Positions 30,003 to 30,139 of a stretch of DNA of 30,139 nucleotides are shown in pieces. Each line of letters begins with the position of its first letter. The first letter of the stretch is position 1. The stretch is taken from positions 61,646 through 91,784 of the forward strand of contig WELB01000164.1 in NCBI GenBank assembly GCA_009602725.1, read 5' to 3'. The DNA is from Spirogloea muscicola (Eukaryota; Streptophyta; Zygnematophyceae; Spirogloeales; Spirogloeaceae). Position numbers and translations under genes: made by a program. The notes beneath the pieces were generated by a model. It saw only the letters and a program-made list of their open reading frames with translations, did no database searches and had not been told where the DNA came from.

Positions 30003-30139
30003 GAGCGCCGACTCCTGCCCCCGGGCTGCGGGGCACCAGCAGGCTGTAGGTAAGTATGACTACCTAGGCAGTGCTAGAGGGGAGGTGGGTGTGACTGTGT
30101 CTGTGCTGTGTGTGGTGTGTAATTCTTCGTGGGGGGGGG

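Noticed and set aside
1..30139. A defence island, biosynthetic cluster or integrated virus
   Set aside because: All confident genes are ordinary, intron-containing eukaryotic genes of unrelated roles; no integrase, capsid, polymerase or transposase signatures were seen.

Overview
The window looks like nuclear DNA of a green alga, most likely a trebouxiophyte-type chlorophyte; this is inferred, not proven. The reasons are: genes broken by spliceosomal introns of roughly 70-530 nt; GC-rich exons with GCC/GGC runs in AT-richer non-coding DNA; families typical of Viridiplantae (ACT-domain STY kinase, the plant UBA-like family with a GIRVAIKPEYR signature); a probable plastid transit peptide; and TGTAA motifs downstream of several stops, the green-algal poly(A) signal. 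I found no bacterial operons, rRNA, CRISPR array or intact transposon. No single reading frame holds a whole gene. I built the six gene models by joining exons at splice sites whose phases agree and checking the joined proteins against remembered family sequences.

Layout: (1) + strand, about 128-4601: ACT-domain Raf-like Ser/Thr/Tyr kinase, 5' end missing or unclear. (2) - strand, 5017 to about 6540: plant-type UBA-domain protein, 5' end uncertain. (3) - strand, 7999-10792: branched-chain amino-acid aminotransferase, with a possible targeting-peptide region at 10905-11141. (4) - strand, 12773-14166: complete 191-residue, probably plastid protein with a duplicated FPGEACDELG/CX7C motif; I do not recognise the family. 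(5) + strand, 14389-26896: a very large DmX/Rav1 (RAVE complex) WD40 gene with about 18 introns and a 307-base assembly gap near its start. (6) - strand, 28137-30002: complete universal-stress-protein-domain gene.

Genes 1/2 and 5/6 are tail to tail. Genes 4 and 5 are head to head over about 220 bp. Functionally the set is mixed (signalling, ubiquitin binding, branched-chain amino-acid metabolism, a putative plastid factor, V-ATPase assembly, stress); nothing suggests one pathway or a gene cluster.

The most notable signals are the duplicated CX7C motif protein, an apparently high share of GC-AG introns (4 of about 45), a 171-bp tandem duplication that copies a BCAT exon edge together with its 3' splice site, a dispersed repeat family in introns and intergenic DNA, and a roughly 40-residue insertion in the activation segment of the kinase.
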